From NCBI GenBank assembly GCA_050008715.1, contig JBEKMC010000011.1, positions 1 to 51,022 on the forward strand: 51,022 nt of DNA, in the 5' to 3' direction. The notes beneath the pieces were generated by a model, which did no database searches, was not told the origin of the DNA, and saw only the letters and a program-made list of their open reading frames with translations. The translations under genes were made by a program, and so were the position numbers. Below, piece after piece: positions 1 through 8,218 of this stretch; position 1 is the first letter of the stretch, and each line of letters begins with the position of its first letter. The stretch is from JAKACA01 sp050008715 (lineage in GTDB: Bacteria; Actinomycetota; Acidimicrobiia; Acidimicrobiales; Bog-793).

Positions 1-157
1 CCTCAGCGTATTGGCGTCGTTCTCCCGTGTCCAGGGCTCCGCGTCGTGCGGCCGGTAAACGCCGTTTGGCCCCCCCTTCAGGGTCGTTGGACCCTATTGG
101 ACACCGGGGTGCGCTCCGTACGGTGGGTCAAAACCGGCTCACCAGGGAGCAAATGCC

Positions 158-772
158 ATGCAACGCAAAGTATTCGACATTCTTGCCAGCGCTGGGGGGG
201 CCGTTCTCGTGGCCGTCCTACTCGTCGCCGGGGGCCTGCTGATGTGGGGCTACAGCTTCGCCAACTCGAACGTCCACACTCAGCTGGCCGAGCAGCAGAT
301 CGTCTTCCCGCCGCTGGCGGCGTTTGCCAGCGCGAAGCCGGGGACCGAGATCACGCCTTCGATGATCCCGTACATCGAGAAGTACGCCGGCCAGCAGCTC
401 ACCACCGGCGCCCAGGCTGAGGCATACGCCGACCACTTCATCGCCATCCACCTCCAGGAGATCGGTGGCGGCAAGACCTACGCCCAGCTCAGCACTATCG
501 CGCGTTCACTTCCGCCGGGCTCGGCCGCTGCCGCCAAGGCCGAGGCAACCGTGACGACGGTGTTCCAAGGCACGACGCTTCGTGGCCTGCTGCTCGAGGC
601 CTACGGCTACTGGACGTTCGGCCAGATCGCCCTCTGGGGCGCAATCGCCTCGTTCATCCTGGCTGGAGTCATGGCAATGCTCGTGGGCCTGGGACTTTGG
701 CACTCGCGTCGGGTAGCCACAGACGCTCCGATCCTGGCCGGCCGGACGACCGAGACCAAGGCGGCTGATTGA
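158..772 (+). CDS. Hypothetical two-helix membrane protein
   Basis: Not recognised as a named family. The 204-residue product has one hydrophobic helix near the N terminus (about residues 10-34) and a second near the C terminus (about 155-180). Between them lies a soluble, Ala- and Gln-rich stretch of about 115 residues, so the middle part is probably outside the membrane and both ends inside. The short basic tail after helix 2 fits the inside-positive rule. The ATG at 158 is preceded by GGGAG about 10 bases upstream. It converges with the L,D-transpeptidase gene, and a strong hairpin lies between the two stops. No catalytic motif is visible. Confidence 0.6.
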   Translation: MQRKVFDILASAGGAVLVAVLLVAGGLLMWGYSFANSNVHTQLAEQQIVFPPLAAFASAKPGTEITPSMIPYIEKYAGQQLTTGAQAEAYADHFIAIHLQEIGGGKTYAQLSTIARSLPPGSAAAAKAEATVTTVFQGTTLRGLLLEAYGYWTFGQIALWGAIASFILAGVMAMLVGLGLWHSRRVATDAPILAGRTTETKAAD

Positions 773-806
773 CAAGGTGAATCGCTCCTGAGCACGGCTC
801 GGCGCT

Positions 807-841
807 CTCGGCCCCTCCGGCTACGCGGCGGAGGGGCCGAG
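807..841. terminator. Bidirectional hairpin between convergent genes
   Basis: A perfect 13-bp inverted repeat (arms 807-819 and 829-841, 9-base loop) sits between the stop at 772 and the minus-strand stop at 878. The arms are almost all G and C. There is no T tract on either side, which is usual for high-GC actinobacterial terminators. The location between convergent stops suggests it ends transcription from both sides. Confidence 0.7.
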
Positions 842-877
842 TCGCGCTCGTCGCCAGGGCCGAGATGTTTCGGTTGA

Positions 878-2086
878 TCAGTTGATGACGGTCACGAGCG
901 TGCCGTAGGCGAGATACGGCCAGGCTTTCGCTGCATCCGAGAGACCGAGCTCGATGCAGCCAAGGCTTTGCGGGATGCCGTAGCTGGCACGAGGGAAGTA
1001 GTGAACGGCATCACCGCCGTTGAAGTAGGCGACATACTGCACCGGATCGGCGTACTTGCTGCCGTCTGGGTTCGCCCCACGCATGATCTGTCGCCTGAAC
1101 CTGGCGAAGACGGGAAAGTTGCCGTCAGCGGTTGGCGCTTGGGCGATGCCCGTGTTCGCGGGCACGTGGACGGCGATTTTCCCGTCGTGCCAGATCGTGA
1201 GCGACTCCGGTTGGCCCTGGTTCCCGAGTGCGTAGTCGTAGCCGCCGGTGTTGTGCTGGCCGGCGGCCAGCGCCTCGAGCAGCGACTGCCACAGGGCGGT
1301 GCTCGTCGTCCCCTTCGTCGGCAGGCCGTGATCGGCCTCGAACTCCATCACGAGTCCTTTCGTGAACACACCGTACGAGTGGGCATTCCAGAGTTCTGTG
1401 AGCTGCTTCGGCCAACCCCTGTCGCGCCACCGGAACACACCTGCTGGCGGGTGGAACAGCGCCGCCCGCTGTGCGGTCTCGTCGGAGGAGGCGACACTCG
1501 ATCCCGCCGCGGTGAAGCTCACGGGCGAGTAGTCGAGAAGCGCGAGCAGTTGCACGAGCCGCGTCGTCGAACCGTCCGCAATCCGGAATCCATCCACGAC
1601 CGGACGACTGAGGGCGCTACCGTCAGCGCCTCGGACTCCATGGGGTCCCGCCGGCACCACGAGCTTGATCGAACTGAGCGGCAGGTATGCCACAGCCGGG
1701 GAGAACACGAGGGTGTTGGCCGCTGCCCGGGACCACGTGCCGGGCAGCGGCGGTGAGAACGACGGCGGCGGAGAACCCGGGGCGATCGCCACCGAGAACG
1801 AGACGCGGACATCAGACAACCCGTCGACGCGGCTGGCGCCGGGCGCCGGGGAGACGGCTGTCACGCGCAATGGCGTCTTGCTGGGTAGAAGTGACGTCGA
1901 CGTCGAGGTAGAGCTCGCCCCGGACGTCCGCGTCGTCGTCGTGACACCTGGCGAGGGGGCGGCCGTGCGGCTGCGATGGCTCACGGCGAAGGCGGCAACT
2001 GCGCCCGCGGCGACCAGCACGGCTACCGCCACGAGCAAGCGAAGCGGCGTCACGGTCAGAGTCCAGCGTCGCTGTGGATGAGCCAA
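878..2086 (-). CDS. L,D-transpeptidase (YkuD type) with Ig-like and peptidoglycan-binding regions
   Basis: Likely forms 3-3 cross-links or modifies peptidoglycan outside the membrane. The order is a basic N terminus and one signal or anchor helix (about 15-37), a Ser/Thr-rich spacer, an Ig-like domain (about 70-165), a peptidoglycan-binding-like segment around residues 225-265 (WNAHSYGVFTKGL region), and a C-terminal YkuD domain. The catalytic motif reads SLGCIEL, with the Cys present but the usual His of SHGC replaced by Leu. The first possible start is TTG at 2086. GTG at 2053 would also keep the whole membrane helix, so the start is uncertain. Function is firm at family level; the reaction type is inferred. 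Confidence 0.82.
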   Translation of the reverse strand: MAHPQRRWTLTVTPLRLLVAVAVLVAAGAVAAFAVSHRSRTAAPSPGVTTTTRTSGASSTSTSTSLLPSKTPLRVTAVSPAPGASRVDGLSDVRVSFSVAIAPGSPPPSFSPPLPGTWSRAAANTLVFSPAVAYLPLSSIKLVVPAGPHGVRGADGSALSRPVVDGFRIADGSTTRLVQLLALLDYSPVSFTAAGSSVASSDETAQRAALFHPPAGVFRWRDRGWPKQLTELWNAHSYGVFTKGLVMEFEADHGLPTKGTTSTALWQSLLEALAAGQHNTGGYDYALGNQGQPESLTIWHDGKIAVHVPANTGIAQAPTADGNFPVFARFRRQIMRGANPDGSKYADPVQYVAYFNGGDAVHYFPRASYGIPQSLGCIELGLSDAAKAWPYLAYGTLVTVIN

Positions 2087-2274
2087 ATCGAGTCCCCGTC
2101 GGGTTCGTGGGGTAGCAGGGTCGCCAGAAGTCGCCGGCGCCGCTTCCCCGAATGTACGGCACAGCCATCTCGGTTGGGTCGCGGCACGTAACAGTTGCAG
2201 GCGGTGTCCCGAGATGGTTGCCTTTGATGTGGCGGCGGCCCGCCCGGTGCGAGCTCAGCACCGCCCCCCAGCGC

Positions 2275-3189
2275 TCAGCTCGGCGGAGGCGCCAAGCTGT
2301 CGAGAGCGGCCACCGTCTCGGCTTCGAGACTCAGCTGTCCAGCCGCGACGTTCTCGCCCAGATGCTCCAGGCTGGACGTACCAGGGATCAGCAGAACCTC
2401 CGGTGCGTGGGCGAGGAGCCACGCCAGGCCGATCTGCGCAGGCGTGACCTCGTAGGTCGCCGCCGCTGCGAGCACGGCGGGAGCCTCGGTCACCTTGGGC
2501 ATGCCCGGGAACGCCGATCCGAGGGGAAAGAACGGCACCCAGGCGACATCCTGTTCCCGGCACAGGGCGAGGAGCGGTTCGCCCGTGCGGTCGAGGAGGC
2601 TGTAGGCGTTCTGCACGCACGCGATCCCGGTCGACAGGGCCTCTCGGAGCTGGTCGAGCGAGACATTGCTGATCCCGATGGCGCCGATCTTTCCCTCGTC
2701 GCGCAGCGCCACCATCTCGGCCAGCTGACTCTCGAAGGTCACTCCACCAACATGGGCCACGTCGTCTGGTTCGGCATCGTGCAGTCGCAGGTTGACCACA
2801 CCGACCTGCTCCACGCTCAGGCTGCGCAAGTTCGCCTCCACGCCGGCTCGTAGCTGCTCGGGCCGCTGCGCCGGCAACCACTGTCCCTGCTCATCGCGGG
2901 CGGCACCGACTTTGCTCACGAGCACGAGGTCGTCGGGATAGGGGTGGAGAGCCGCGTGAATCAGCTCGTTGGCCACGTCGGGGCCGTAGTACTGGGCCGT
3001 ATCGATGTGGTTCACGCCGAGCTCGACCGCCCGGCGCAGCACGGCGATGGCGGTGTCCCGGTCGCGGGGTGGGCCGAACACCCGAGGCCCCGGTAGCTGC
3101 ATGGCCCCAAAGCCGATTCGGGCCACTGGATGGCCGGCAAGCAGGGCCGTGCCACCGGGTCGATGAGGGGTTTCGTCGGCGGAGGTCAT
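2275..3189 (-). CDS. Aldo/keto reductase
   Basis: NAD(P)H-dependent carbonyl reductase of the AKR (beta/alpha)8 barrel superfamily, 304 residues, close to the usual length. The tetrad can be seen: Asp and Tyr in HIDTAQYYGPD, Lys in LVLVSKVGA and His in LRLHDAEPD. The cofactor end shows IPGTSS followed by HLGEN near the C terminus. The ATG at 3189 has AGGAG about 8 bases upstream. Substrate is unknown. It stands alone, with the gene for a CopD-like protein behind it on the same strand after about 125 bases. Confidence 0.9.
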   Translation of the reverse strand: MTSADETPHRPGGTALLAGHPVARIGFGAMQLPGPRVFGPPRDRDTAIAVLRRAVELGVNHIDTAQYYGPDVANELIHAALHPYPDDLVLVSKVGAARDEQGQWLPAQRPEQLRAGVEANLRSLSVEQVGVVNLRLHDAEPDDVAHVGGVTFESQLAEMVALRDEGKIGAIGISNVSLDQLREALSTGIACVQNAYSLLDRTGEPLLALCREQDVAWVPFFPLGSAFPGMPKVTEAPAVLAAAATYEVTPAQIGLAWLLAHAPEVLLIPGTSSLEHLGENVAAGQLSLEAETVAALDSLAPPPS

Positions 3190-3314
3190 GTTGTCGCTCC
3201 TGTCATGGCTGGTGGTCGCCGCGGTTGACCTGCGTAGTCCTAGGCGGTTGCGTCAGCGATCACGTTCGCCGTGGTCGAGCGTAGTGGTCCCTCCTGTTTT
3301 GGGATTCGATGCGG

Positions 3315-3728
3315 TCACCCGGCGAGCACTACTCCGAGGACGAGCGCAGCGAGAGACGCCACACCGGCAATCGCTCCCCAAACGGCAAGAGCCCTGCGCG
3401 ACGCCGTGCGCTGGTGCACGTACGCGGCAAGGCCCGCAAGCAGCACGACACCGATCTTGACACCGAGGACGACTTGCCAAGTATGCGGTTGCCCGGCACG
3501 GGTCGCCGCCACGTTCCAAACGCCAGTCAGGAGGAGAACCGCGTAGGCCGGCCACTGCAGGCGGGCGAGTGCACGAGCGACCGCCTTTCCTGCATCGGGT
3601 CCCAGGGATCGGATCGTCGGGAGCAGGCCGGCTACGACGATCTGCCCGCCGACCCACACTGTCGCCGCCAGGACGTGCAGCGTCAGCCGGATGGCGGTGA
3701 CAGCTGCGGCGAGGGCTCCGATCAGCAT
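3315..3728 (-). CDS. CopD-like integral membrane protein
   Basis: Four predicted helices in 137 residues. The first contains IRLTLHVLAATVWVGGQ, which resembles the first helices of CopD/YkoY-like proteins where His and Trp lie in the membrane. The second begins LQWPAYAVLLLTGVWNV. The length fits a compact CopD-domain protein without CopC. A role in copper or haem handling is suggested by the family only; no copper genes lie next to it. Similar short membrane proteins are often labelled just hypothetical. The ATG at 3728 is the only good start. Confidence 0.6.
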   Translation of the reverse strand: MLIGALAAAVTAIRLTLHVLAATVWVGGQIVVAGLLPTIRSLGPDAGKAVARALARLQWPAYAVLLLTGVWNVAATRAGQPHTWQVVLGVKIGVVLLAGLAAYVHQRTASRRALAVWGAIAGVASLAALVLGVVLAG

Positions 3729-3824
3729 GGTCGGGCGGCCTTGTGCGTGAACGCGTCGTTGGCCAACACGGCGACGACTCGCTCCTGTGAACTCCTCTTC
3801 GACATGTGCCCTCGCCGCTCGTCG

Positions 3825-4136
3825 TCAGGCCGAAACCAGCGTGAGAAGCATCACTGTCGGCTCCAGCGCCTCGAGGGCATGGGGTGTGCCCGGCGACATG
3901 TGGAGCCAGGATCCAGGCAACAGCTCGAGGTCCTCGCCGTCAACGGTGAACCGGAGCCGCCCCGACACGACCTGGACCACCGCTGCCCGGGCGGCCTGGT
4001 GCTCGCTGAGGCCCTCCCCGGCGTCGAAGCCGAAAACCGTCACATTGAGCGCTTCGTCTCGATGGACGACCTTGGAGACAACCGAACCGGGTTGGATCGA
4101 GACTTGGTCGGCGACGGGAACTACGACGTGCGGCAT
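3825..4136 (-). CDS. Small cupin-domain protein
   Basis: A single-domain cupin of 103 residues. The two cupin motifs appear as LSEHQAARAAVVQVVSGRL and LELLPGSWLHMSPGTPHAL. The first motif keeps one His and lacks the second, so the metal site may be reduced. An ATG at 4181 is possible, but the ATG at 4136 has GAGGAG about 6 bases upstream and gives a product that begins just before the fold, so I chose it. Substrate is unknown. It lies at the edge of a stretch of gene remains. Confidence 0.75.
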   Translation of the reverse strand: MPHVVVPVADQVSIQPGSVVSKVVHRDEALNVTVFGFDAGEGLSEHQAARAAVVQVVSGRLRFTVDGEDLELLPGSWLHMSPGTPHALEALEPTVMLLTLVSA

Positions 4137-4216
4137 GAGGGCTCCTCTCGCCCCCTTCCTACATCGTGCGGACACGGACACGCGCCCCGTGATCGCTACA
4201 GCCGCTCCCGTCTATA

Positions 4217-4558
4217 GATCCGGAGGCCGCCAACGAAGACGCGCTTGGTGTCGCGCTGATCGTCGACGAGTTACAGGCCATCTCGCTCGCCAGCCTCGGC
4301 GCGCTCGTGCACATCGTCCAGGACCTGCGCGACCGGCTGCCCTTCGCCTTTATCGGCGCAGGGTTGCCACACCTGCCTTCCTATATCGCCAGGACCGCGA
4401 CCTACGCCGAGCGGTTTCGCTACGAGTCCACGGACAACCTGCACCACCTAGAGGCGCGGGCTGCTGTCCTCGAACCGGCCGCCGCCGAGGATGTGAGCTG
4501 GGACGACGACGCCCTCGCCATGGTCGTCGCTGTTGCTGCCGGGTATCCGTACTTCCTG
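4217..4558 (+). pseudogene. Remnant of an AAA-type ATP-binding protein
   Basis: This open frame encodes only the middle of an ATPase. GVALIVDELQ looks like a Walker B strand followed by Glu, and FAFIGAGLPHLP resembles the sensor-1 strand seen in archaeal-type or orf_15-like AAA proteins of mobile elements. It ends near GYPYFL, where the family normally continues into a lid and C-terminal domain. No Walker A or start codon lies upstream; the sequence before it is unrelated and short. It is therefore a fragment cut at both ends, and the frame continues by chance into the antitoxin gene. Confidence 0.6.
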
Positions 4559-4630
4559 TCAGATGCTCGGCTCGATCGGAGACCTGTTTCGGCTTTCGGG
4601 GACTCCGCCGGCAGTAGGATTCCTGGCGAG

Positions 4631-4792
4631 ATGTCGAGCGAGCCCGTCGTGCGCACGCGCCTACCCAGCCTTGAGCTGCCGGTCGAGGAGTTATTGCGTC
4701 GCGCTCGCCCTCTCCCGTCCCTTGAGGAAATGCTGCTCGACGACCTCGATGAGGTCGAGGGTCTGGCGTTTCTCGCTGCACTGAACGGGTGA
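4631..4792 (+). CDS. Possible antitoxin of a type II TA pair
   Basis: A 53-residue acidic protein, rich in Leu and Glu (LPSLEEMLLDDLDEVEGL), that lies in frame with the upstream ATPase fragment but has its own ATG at 4631. A TAGGAT box at 4615-4620 and GGCGAG just before the ATG support a separate start. Its TGA overlaps the GTG of the following PIN-like frame (GTGA), the usual arrangement of antitoxin and VapC-type toxin genes. No DNA-binding fold can be recognised. The call rests on size, charge and coupling to the PIN start, so it is tentative. Confidence 0.45.
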   Translation: MSSEPVVRTRLPSLELPVEELLRRARPLPSLEEMLLDDLDEVEGLAFLAALNG

Positions 4793-4860
4793 GCCTGCAG
4801 CCGGGTCGCGGCCCGGTCGTGATCGACACCGATGTCTATCGTCCATTACCACGCCTGTAG
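4789..4860 (+). pseudogene. Truncated PIN-domain (VapC-like) toxin start
   Basis: A GTG start overlapping the upstream TGA by four bases opens a 23-residue frame. It contains GPVVIDTDVY, the first beta strand of PIN nucleases with the first catalytic Asp, and then stops at TAG. A complete VapC has about 130 residues and three more acidic residues, none of which can be found downstream in any frame. This is best read as a toxin gene destroyed by deletion, leaving the antitoxin behind. Confidence 0.55.
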
Positions 4861-5214
4861 TGCATGGACTTCCGCGTCCTGCTCTCGCGGAGCCTCGGAG
4901 GGGCCTCAACGAGACCACCGGCGGACACGCCGACAGGAGACACAGGCTGGGGATTTCAGTGAGCAGGTCCGGCCAGATTCAGATAACCGCCATTAACGCG
5001 CCATTAACGCACTTGGTGAGGCCGTCGAACGACCGCAATGGCTCCCCGCGTCGTCACTCGACCCCGACCGACGACGACCGTCAAGCGGACGGACCCTGGA
5101 CACGAAGTCGAGGTCTACGAGTGTTCCTTCGAGGCTGGTGTCCTCTACCACCGGGCCTGTCCGTCTATCAGACGAGTGGCGGTCGCCACTCCGAGGAGAG
5201 AAACGAGGGAATCC
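4861..5214. other. Gene-poor stretch
   Basis: No convincing coding region on either strand. It is locally richer in A and T than its surroundings, and contains an 11-bp tandem repeat listed separately. The last part holds the ribosome binding site for the SnoaL-like gene. It may carry the promoter of that gene and remains of the deleted toxin gene. Confidence 0.5.
4989..5010. repeat. 11-bp perfect tandem repeat (2 copies)
   Basis: GCCATTAACGC occurs twice head to tail. One copy is about one helical turn, so both copies face the same side of the DNA, as in many operators. It lies about 205 bases before the SnoaL-like gene. A regulatory role is only a guess. Confidence 0.6.
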
Positions 5215-5622
5215 ATGACAAGTAAGACAATAGGATCAAAGGCAGATCAGGAGGCGGTTCTAGGCGTCCTCAAGGGCGTGTACGAAGCGTGGGAGGCGAA
5301 CGACGCCGAGGCGTTCGTGGCCGACTACCTCGACGATGCCAGCGTGGTCCAGCCCGGCGTCTACAAGAAGGACCGGCAAGAGATCCAGAGCACCATGGCC
5401 GGTGGGTTCGCCGGTCCGCTCAAGGGATCGCGGGTGATCGACCAACCCCGAGACGTGCGGTTCCTCAGCGAGGACACGGCCATCGTGATCAGCGAGGGCG
5501 GGATCGTTTTTCCCGGACAGAACTCAGTGCCGAGCGAGGGCTCGGTGCGGGCCACCTGGGTGCTGGCCAAGCGCGACGGCCGCTGGCTTGTCGCGGCGTA
5601 CCACCACAGCGCCGCGAACTAG
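5215..5622 (+). CDS. SnoaL-like / NTF2-fold small protein (SgcJ/EcaC type)
   Basis: A 135-residue protein of the NTF2-like fold. The N-terminal helix runs through VLKGVYEAWEANDAEAFVA, then DYLDDASVVQPG, and the C-terminal strand RATWVLAKRDGRWLVAAYHH is typical of the SgcJ/EcaC group. The frame is open further upstream, but the ATG at 5215 is preceded by GAGGGA and begins just before the fold, so I chose it. Such proteins are often found near extracytoplasmic sigma factors, and here an ECF42-type sigma factor gene follows about 550 bases downstream. Ligand or reaction is unknown. Confidence 0.82.
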   Translation: MTSKTIGSKADQEAVLGVLKGVYEAWEANDAEAFVADYLDDASVVQPGVYKKDRQEIQSTMAGGFAGPLKGSRVIDQPRDVRFLSEDTAIVISEGGIVFPGQNSVPSEGSVRATWVLAKRDGRWLVAAYHHSAAN

Positions 5623-5804
5623 CGATCGGGGGACGAGGCGGCTCCCCTAGTTCTGTGGGAAGCCGCCTCGAACCCCCGGGGGCTGGCCGGATCGAGTTAC
5701 GGTCGCGAGTGGGCTTCGGCCGAAATGCCCTGTCCTCCTGGCACAGCCTTGATCGTCTAGTAGACGTTAGATGTCCGCGGAAGTGGAGGAAGGAAGTTCT
5801 GACG

Positions 5805-6164
5805 ATGGCGCTGTACGTGGCTTTGTGTTACTACGACCGAGACCGGTACTGGGACGAGCCTCCCGAGACCGAGTTCTCTCCCGAATATACGGAGTTCGCC
5901 CGGCGGGCCACCGAAGCGGGGGTGATGCGCGGCGGTGAGGCGCTTCACCCGGTGACTATGTCGACCACCATCACCGTTTCGGGCGGTAGGGGTGGCGACG
6001 TGATGTTGACAGACGGTCCGTACGCGGAGGCAAAAGAAGTCCTGGCCGGCTACTTCGTGCTGGAGACGGCCGATCTTGACCAGGCGATCGCCTGGGCGGT
6101 CCAGATCCCGGCCGCTTGGAGGGGCAAGATCGAGCTCCGCCCGATCGCGCCACACCACGCCTAG
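5805..6164 (+). CDS. YCII-related (DGPF-domain) protein
   Basis: A 119-residue single-domain protein of the YCII/DGPF superfamily (ferredoxin-like fold). The signature appears as LTDGPYAEAKEVLAGYFVLE, with Tyr in place of the last Phe of DGPF. The longer open frame is a read-through; the ATG at 5805 has GGAGGAAGGAAG 8 bases upstream. The sigma factor gene starts 10 bases after its stop, so the two are almost certainly co-transcribed. DGPF proteins are the known neighbours of ECF42 sigma factors, but their molecular role is not established. Confidence 0.88.
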   Translation: MALYVALCYYDRDRYWDEPPETEFSPEYTEFARRATEAGVMRGGEALHPVTMSTTITVSGGRGGDVMLTDGPYAEAKEVLAGYFVLETADLDQAIAWAVQIPAAWRGKIELRPIAPHHA

Positions 6165-6174
6165 GCGTCCGGCC

Positions 6175-7437
6175 GTGGACGCCAGCGCCGCCCTGGTCAA
6201 GGTGCTCAGGGAGGAAGGCCCGAGAGTGCTCGCCGCCCTGGTGCGCCAGCTCGGCGACTTACCGGTGGCCGAGGATGCCCTCTCTGAGGCCACGATCGCC
6301 GCCTTGGGCGCCTGGCCGGGGTCGGGGATCCCGGACAACCCCCGAGCGTGGCTGACCGTGGTGGCTCGGCGCAAGGCGTTCGATCTCCTGAGAAGGGAGT
6401 CGACCAGAACCGACAAGGAGACGGCAGCGTTCCGATGGGGAACGGAGCGCGCGAAAGACGAAATGGAGGAGGTGATAGACGCGATGGAGACCGAGAGCCA
6501 GTTGCGAGACGACATGCTGCGCTTGATCTTCACCTGTTGCCACCCCGCTCTCAGCCGAGAGGCCCAGGTGGCCTTGGCCTTGCGCACGCTGGCCCGCCTC
6601 GAAGTCGATGCCATCGCCCGAGCCTTCTTGGTGCCCGAGGCCACCATGGCCAAGCGCCTGGTACGGGCGAGGTCCAAGATCGCCACCGCCCACATCCCTT
6701 ATGCAATTCCTTCCGACGCGGAGCTCCCCGATCGTCTGGCCGCCGTGCTGGCCGTGGTGTACCTGATCGCCACCGAGGCCCACGCCCCGACCGGGGGGAA
6801 CGCGGTCGCCCGGGTGGATCTGGAGGCCGAGGCCGTTCGCCTGGCCGGCTTGTTGGTGGAGTTGATGCCCGACGAGTCCGAGGTGCTGTCTTTGTTGGCT
6901 CTGTTGTTGTTCACCTCAGCTCGCACTCCGGCGCGAAGCGACGCCCAGGGCCACGTCGTGACCCTCGCCGACCAGGACCGCGGTCGATGGAACCGAGAGG
7001 CGATTGGGGAGGGATCGCGGTGGTTGTCTAGGGCTGTCATCTTGTCGGGCGGTACAGCTGGGCTCTACCAACTTCAGGCTCACTTGGCCGCGGCCCACTC
7101 CACCGCTGCGAGCTGGTCCGAGACCGACTGGGACAGGATCATCGGGCTGTACGACCTGCTCGGGTCGGCCGGAGCCAACCCGGTCGTGGCCCTCAACCGG
7201 GCCGTTGCGGTGACTGAGCGCGACGGGCCCGAGCACGGGCTGGCCGCGCTGGAGGCCATCGTCGGGCTGGAATTTTCCCATCTCTGGCACGCCGCTCTGG
7301 CCGACAATCTCCGACGGCTTGGCCGGACGGCAGAGGCTGCTGGGGAACTGGAAACCGCCGCCTCGCTGGCGCCCACCGAGAGCGAACGACGTCTGCTTCT
7401 GTCCCGTCTCCTCGACGTGAGGCCGGAGCCCGCCTGA
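6175..7437 (+). CDS. ECF sigma factor, ECF42 type with C-terminal TPR-like extension
   Basis: A 420-residue RNA polymerase sigma factor, about twice the length of a basic ECF. Region 2 is at about residues 10-80 (VAEDALSEATIAAL, then NPRAWLTVVARRKAFDLLRR). Region 4 is at about 110-180 (LSREAQVALALRTLARLEV, then PEATMAKRLVRARSKI). The rest forms a helical extension ending in a TPR-like repeat (LRRLGRTAEAAGELETAASL). This layout and the DGPF gene just upstream identify the ECF42 group, which has no known anti-sigma factor; the extension is required for activity in the studied example. GTG at 6175 is the start nearest to the domain. Target genes probably include the DGPF gene itself. Confidence 0.9.
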   Translation: MDASAALVKVLREEGPRVLAALVRQLGDLPVAEDALSEATIAALGAWPGSGIPDNPRAWLTVVARRKAFDLLRRESTRTDKETAAFRWGTERAKDEMEEVIDAMETESQLRDDMLRLIFTCCHPALSREAQVALALRTLARLEVDAIARAFLVPEATMAKRLVRARSKIATAHIPYAIPSDAELPDRLAAVLAVVYLIATEAHAPTGGNAVARVDLEAEAVRLAGLLVELMPDESEVLSLLALLLFTSARTPARSDAQGHVVTLADQDRGRWNREAIGEGSRWLSRAVILSGGTAGLYQLQAHLAAAHSTAASWSETDWDRIIGLYDLLGSAGANPVVALNRAVAVTERDGPEHGLAALEAIVGLEFSHLWHAALADNLRRLGRTAEAAGELETAASLAPTESERRLLLSRLLDVRPEPA

Positions 7438-7537
7438 CAGATTCCAGGGCCGCAGGTGTCCTCTACTGGTTTCTCCGTTCGTCCTCTCACCAAACGCAGA
7501 TCCCGATCTCGGAGATCACATTAGAGAGGAGAAGCAG

Positions 7538-7954
7538 ATGACTGGCAGCAACGACGAACAGACGATCTCGCAGGAGAAGTACGTGTCCGTGGCTACTTTC
7601 CGCAAGACCGGGGTGGCGGTCGCGACGGCGATCTGGATCGTCCCGCTCGACGGCGGCCGAGTCGGCCTCTTGACCTCCTCGGCCTCCGGCAAGGCCAAGC
7701 GGCTACGGAACAATCCGAGCGCGACACTGCAGCCGAGCGACGTCCGAGGCCGGGTCAAAGGCGGCACCACGCCGGTGAGCGGCACCGTTGAGCTGGTGAC
7801 CTCCGGTCCGGACTTCGAGGCGATCACGTCCAAGGTGAAGGCCAAGTACGGCCTGATGGTGCCAATCATCCGGCTGCTGGACAGTGTGCGACACCTGGGC
7901 AAGGGTCCCTTTCCCTATGCGGACACCGGCGTGGTGATCACGCTGCAGGGCTGA
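7538..7954 (+). CDS. PPOX-class F420-type oxidoreductase
   Basis: A split beta-barrel flavin/deazaflavin reductase of 138 residues. Motifs seen are KYVSVATFRKTGVAVATAIW near the N terminus, LLTSSASGKAKRLRNNPSA where the cofactor phosphate binds, and PVSGTVELV in the barrel. This pattern belongs to the F420-dependent subgroup that is abundant in Actinobacteria. The ATG at 7538 has AGAGGAGAAG just upstream. Whether it uses F420, FMN or haem cannot be decided from sequence. It may follow the sigma factor in the same transcript, about 100 bases on. Confidence 0.85.
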   Translation: MTGSNDEQTISQEKYVSVATFRKTGVAVATAIWIVPLDGGRVGLLTSSASGKAKRLRNNPSATLQPSDVRGRVKGGTTPVSGTVELVTSGPDFEAITSKVKAKYGLMVPIIRLLDSVRHLGKGPFPYADTGVVITLQG

Positions 7955-8021
7955 TGTCAGGGTCTGCGCCAAGCGGTCGGTCGTCGTTGCCGATGTTCCA
8001 GCGATGGCGGTAGGCAGCGAC

Positions 8022-8144
8022 GCGCCGGCGCTTGCCGTCGACCCATCCGAGGTCCACTGCCCCGCGCCAGCGCCCGTCCGGCGCCTCGTAGACGCTCCCA
8101 TCGCCAGCCGGTCGACGGCCCTTCTTCCTGTCGACGATCGTCAC
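8022..8144 (-). pseudogene. Integrase (tyrosine recombinase) N-terminal fragment
   Basis: A minus-strand frame encodes GDGSVYEAPDGRWRGAVDLG followed by WVDGKRRR. This is the AP2-like arm-binding beta domain found at the start of phage and ICE integrases. After KRRR the similarity stops in all three frames, and no core-binding or catalytic domain follows. A GTG at 8144 could have been the original start. It is a relic of a former integrative element; the Fic gene next to it may have arrived with that element. Confidence 0.6.
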
Positions 8145-8218
8145 GACGACCCGACCGGAGGTCTGCGTAGAGCCCCGATCGCCTCGATCTTTTGTAGAGC
8201 GTCGAAGCATAAAACTCC

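Noticed and set aside
968..1756. Long plus-strand open frame opposite the L,D-transpeptidase gene
   Set aside because: Antisense shadow caused by high GC; Arg-rich, no domain, no ribosome binding site, and the minus strand has clear motifs.
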